From NCBI GenBank assembly GCA_910587155.1, contig CAJULA010000036.1:1-25552 (forward strand): a DNA stretch of 25,552 nucleotides, read 5' to 3'. The stretch's first letter is position 1. Every line of letters begins with the position of its first letter. A model generated the notes under the pieces. The model saw only the letters and a program-made list of their open reading frames with translations. It ran no database searches and was not told where the DNA came from. Shown here piece by piece: positions 23,417 through 25,552 of this stretch. The position numbers and the translations under genes were made by a program. Source of the DNA: an uncultured Lachnospiraceae bacterium (GTDB lineage: Bacteria; Bacillota; Clostridia; Lachnospirales; Lachnospiraceae).

Positions 23417-24556
23417 CCGGCATCCCCTCCTTTCTTTTCGCCTCAGTAATGTATTTCCCATAAATTCTCTGATACAATGCCCGGAATGAGCGCAGCTTCG
23501 GATCGCCGGATATGAGCCCCTCGTAAATTGCCTTGCAATCCTTATTATCCGCAATGGCCGAAACGCTCATGAAAAAATTCCGGTACCGGTTTGCCACATA
23601 CCGCTTGTGCTCCGTCTGAAAATTGCTCTCCATATCCGAGAATAATTCCAGAAGAGCCGCTTTGTAATCCTTTTCTGCGATTCCCTTCTCATTCTCCTTT
23701 CGGGCGGCGGTGCTTCTACCAAACATCTCACTGTCCCAATACAGAGCGGCAAGATATGCGTTTGGTTCCCGCCGAATAATCCTCTCCATCAGATCCGGAT
23801 AATACTCATTCATTTTTACCAGGCTCTTGGCTGTATCAATGGAGAAAAACTGCGATACCCTCAGCTGCCTTTTTTTGTGCCGGACTGCCATAAAAACAGA
23901 TATATCTCCGGTATATCCACCCTCTCCCGCAGGAGATACAACCATACATCGTTGTTGGTCCAGTCGTAAATCGGAAACACCTGGTGCTTATTTGTCATCG
24001 TCTTTCCGGCTTTCAGCATCACGGCAATGTTTTGCAGGCGCTGCACAGATTCCGCCGTCCGAATTCCGGTTATTGTAATCCCATCAGCGCATACACGAGG
24101 CAAAAAGTCCTGATAAGCATCCACCCGGGGCCGCAGCAGCAAGTGGCTCCTTATGGCAAAGACCGGCGGCTTCCGTACCCATACATCTTTCTTATATCTG
24201 TCCCAGCAGATGAACGATTCATCGTTGGACAGCTCATTAAAACAGTTATAGTGCTTCACCTCCAGGCAGAACCACTCAAACTTTGCTCCCACCAGCATAA
24301 ATTTCTTCCGCCATTCCTTTACCTTTTCCTCCATGCACGGGAATATTGCCTCCTCGTCAATGAATTGTACGGTAAGCTGGGCGGGGTTAATCTCTCCTGC
24401 CTGTATCAGATCCATCACAATCTGGGCCATACATAAACTGTCCTTCCCACCGCTAAAGGACATATACACCGGGAGGCCGTTCCGAAATACATTCTTGATC
24501 CGGATCTTCGCCGCCTCCACTACATCAATGCTGGCCTGACACCTCTTTACAGCCAT
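23406..24556 (-). CDS. PAPS reductase/IbrA-like protein, split by a -1 frame change
   Basis: The PP-loop motif SGGKDS (35-40) in an N-terminal PAPS-reductase-like domain binds nucleotide; FIDEEAIFPCM, ITGIRTAES and DWTNNDVWLYL follow. The zero frame from ATG 24556 (GGGGAG five bases upstream) stops at 23861 after 231 residues. The -1 frame immediately continues RQLRVSQFFSIDTAKSL, then NEYYPDLMERIIRREPNAYL, the conserved continuation of IbrA/DUF3440-type proteins, to 23406. The junction is an A7 run (23876-23870) that is a valid slippery heptamer in zero frame. A fused product would be about 383 residues. It may be programmed frameshifting, an inactivating one-base loss, or a homopolymer error. 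Neighbouring ParB-like genes overlap it on both sides, supporting a single functional unit. Confidence 0.8.
23870..23876 (-). other. Slippery A7 at reductase frame junction
   Basis: On the minus strand the zero-frame codons ACA AAA AAA GGC carry the heptamer A AAA AAA; slipping back one base gives AAA AAA then AGG CAG CTG, the conserved downstream frame. No upstream Shine-Dalgarno at 10-base spacing and no strong hairpin just downstream was evident, unlike the xkdN site. Confidence 0.65.
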
Positions 24557-25173
24557 ATCTTCTCCCCACATTTCGGGCAGACAACAAACTTTCTTATTTC
24601 GGTGGGATCTTCATTATCTGCCGCCGGTTCCTCCTGCATGATTGCGGCCGGGGCCTGTTCTGCCTGCTGCTCTCCCTGGCTGGCCTGCATCTGCTGCTCC
24701 CTTTTCTCTGCCGTCTCTTTAATGCTCCGAATTTCCTCTTCATCAAGGGTACCGTATTCAGAAAGCTTGCCTGTGATATCCTCGGCTTCCGATACCATCT
24801 GTTTCAGTATTTCTTCATCAAATCCGGGGATATCCAGATCTCCCTGCAGGTCCTCCAAAAAACTGTTCAGTGTTTCCAGGTTCTCAATCCCCAGGCTGAA
24901 TATCTTATTATCGGCGATCATAAGTTTTTTCTTCTGATTTTCCGTCAGATTGTCGTATCGGTACACATCCGCCGTATCTTTCCCCATGGCAATAAGGGTG
25001 TCATACAGACCGTTTCCCGCCAGAATAACATTGTTTTCATCCACGACAATCGGTCTGATCTGCCCGAACATCTCCACGCTCCGGCGGAACTCCTTGATCT
25101 GCTGCTCTGTGTGTATCCTGACATTCTTTTCAGGCTTTACCAGGTCAGCCAATTTCATCTTTACTACTTTCAT
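24547..25173 (-). CDS. ParB-like nuclease-fold protein with C-terminal Cys pair
   Basis: This 208-residue protein starts at the ATG at 25173 with TTGGAGG eight bases upstream (a TTG at 25188 is less likely). The N-terminal ParB/Srx domain (1-95) reads MKLADLVKPEKNVRIHTEQQ, FRRSVEMFGQIRPIVV, then ILAGNGLYDTLIAMG where canonical ParB has GHGR. ENQKKKLMIADNKIFSLG follows. The middle is acidic and helical, then a Q/A/E-rich linker leads to a C-terminal VVCPKCGEKIW Cys pair, perhaps half of a zinc ribbon. Such domains accompany phage methylases and DNA-modification genes. It ends inside the start of the PAPS reductase gene, overlapping by 10 bases. Confidence 0.85.
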   Translation of the reverse strand: MKVVKMKLADLVKPEKNVRIHTEQQIKEFRRSVEMFGQIRPIVVDENNVILAGNGLYDTLIAMGKDTADVYRYDNLTENQKKKLMIADNKIFSLGIENLETLNSFLEDLQGDLDIPGFDEEILKQMVSEAEDITGKLSEYGTLDEEEIRSIKETAEKREQQMQASQGEQQAEQAPAAIMQEEPAADNEDPTEIRKFVVCPKCGEKIWL

Positions 25174-25205
25174 GTCCGCATCCTCCAAAATAATTTGGTA
25201 GGAGC

Positions 25206-25287
25206 GTCCGCAACGTATGATCTATATGCCATCTGCAAATAGCAAAATTGACAGCTATTGCGGACATTTGCCTGCAAGTGCTGTCAA
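25206..25287 (-). promoter_or_regulatory. Interleaved inverted repeats in leader of ParB-like gene
   Basis: Two perfect 8-base inverted repeats lie in the 125-base gap before the ParB-like start: TTGACAGC (25248-25255) with GCTGTCAA (25280-25287), and GTCCGCAA (25206-25213) with TTGCGGAC (25258-25265). Their arms alternate without overlapping, so an H-type RNA pseudoknot is sterically possible, or they may be operator half-sites. Although the outer arm reads TTGACA, no suitable -10 hexamer follows at 16-18 bases. Confidence 0.45.
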
Positions 25288-25298
25288 ATAAAAACATT

Positions 25299-25552
25299 TT
25301 ATTTCAGACTATCCAGAAACTCTTTTGCGCTCTGGATATGCTCTGCCGCCTCCGTTACGATAGAATCATCTATCTCGTAGATCTCCGCCCAGGCATTTTC
25401 TACGCTGCCGGTCCACTGCCTTGCCGGCCAGGGATGCGTACCGCAGAGATACCCGTTTTTCCAGTCATAGATCGGCGGCATCTCCAGATTGTGATAATGG
25501 ATATATGCCAGCATCTGTTCATGCGTCCAGTCGGAGAGTGGGCTGTATCTCG
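25299..25552 (-). CDS. PAPS-reductase-like protein, C-terminal part only
   Basis: The frame is open from the window edge and ends at 25299; the visible 83 residues begin RYSPLSDWTHEQMLAYIHYH. The D-W-T-x-E-x-M-x-x-Y-I pattern is the C-terminal helix motif of PAPS reductase/PP-loop proteins, seen as DWTNNDVWLYL in the reductase downstream. YLCGTHPWPARQW follows, and a helix ends the protein. An internal ATG at 25514 is not a real start: it lies after the motif, and the reading frame runs upstream. The PP-loop itself, if present, lies outside the window. This makes a second PP-loop protein beside ParB-like genes. Confidence 0.75.
   Translation of the reverse strand, partial: RYSPLSDWTHEQMLAYIHYHNLEMPPIYDWKNGYLCGTHPWPARQWTGSVENAWAEIYEIDDSIVTEAAEHIQSAKEFLDSLK

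Noticed and set aside
23406..23945. The reductase C-terminal frame as a separate gene starting at the ATG at 23945.
   Set aside because: The first 25 codons overlap conserved reductase sequence and look unlike any protein, and no ribosome site precedes the start; conserved residues begin exactly at the A7 junction.
25282..25287. A perfect TTGACA on the minus strand as a promoter -35 element.
   Set aside because: No -10-like hexamer occurs 16-18 bases downstream; it is better explained as one arm of an inverted repeat.
25299..25514. A complete 71-residue protein starting at 25514.
   Set aside because: The frame is open to the window edge and the PAPS-reductase-type DWT motif lies upstream of that ATG, so it is the 3' part of a longer gene.

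Overview
The window is one side of a temperate myophage or prophage genome of the PBSX/skin type (contractile tail). All supported genes lie on the minus strand, so transcription and the usual phage order run from position 25552 down to 1. Strong AGGAGG-type ribosome binding sites before almost every gene, moderate GC content and the closest recognisable families (Xkd/Yqb proteins of Bacillus PBSX and skin, and clostridial tailocins) suggest a Firmicutes host, most likely a Clostridia/Lachnospiraceae-like bacterium. The host assignment is inference from style and was not tested. No integrase, repressor, lysis gene, tRNA, rRNA, CRISPR array or insertion sequence was seen, and no gap between genes exceeds 300 bases.

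Layout in transcription order. (1) 25552-22895 is an accessory cassette in which PAPS-reductase-like (PP-loop) proteins alternate with ParB/Srx-fold proteins: a PAPS-reductase-like C-terminus cut by the window edge, a ParB-like protein, a PAPS reductase split by a -1 frame change at an A7 run, and an IbrB-like ParB protein. An imperfect terminator follows. (2) 22794-18844 is the packaging module: small terminase, large terminase and portal. (3) 18842-16937 holds a MuF minor head protein whose C-terminus is a bacterial EndoU RNase-like toxin domain, then a small acidic gene that is the obvious candidate immunity gene, then a clean rho-independent terminator. (4) 16818-13022 covers the XkdF-type protease with an apparent nested in-frame scaffold, the major capsid, YqbF-like, a putative decoration protein and the head-tail connectors. 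(5) 13022-9159 covers the HK97 gp10-like protein, tail terminator, YqzN-like protein, sheath, tube, and the XkdN tail-assembly chaperone with a textbook -1 frameshift extension. (6) 9156-1189 holds the tape measure, LysM baseplate protein, hub, candidate spike, gp25-like wedge, baseplate J and XkdU. (7) 1188-1 holds tail-fibre or receptor-region genes, the last running off the window.

How it works together: terminase and portal package DNA into a procapsid built from capsid, nested scaffold and protease. The MuF-EndoU protein is predicted to sit in the head near the portal, where it could be carried in virions, while the adjacent small gene would protect the producing cell. The connector, sheath, tube, tape-measure and baseplate genes build a contractile tail. 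The PP-loop/ParB cassette is not structural; its chemistry and target are unknown, and modification of nucleic acid or gene regulation are the reasonable hypotheses.

Points most worth attention: the MuF-EndoU toxin with its orphan candidate immunity gene; the PAPS reductase frame change at a canonical slippery heptamer; the GT-type frameshift at 9347-9353, whose 62-residue extension is not an independent ORF; the nested scaffold start at 15843; and the interleaved inverted repeats at 25206-25287.
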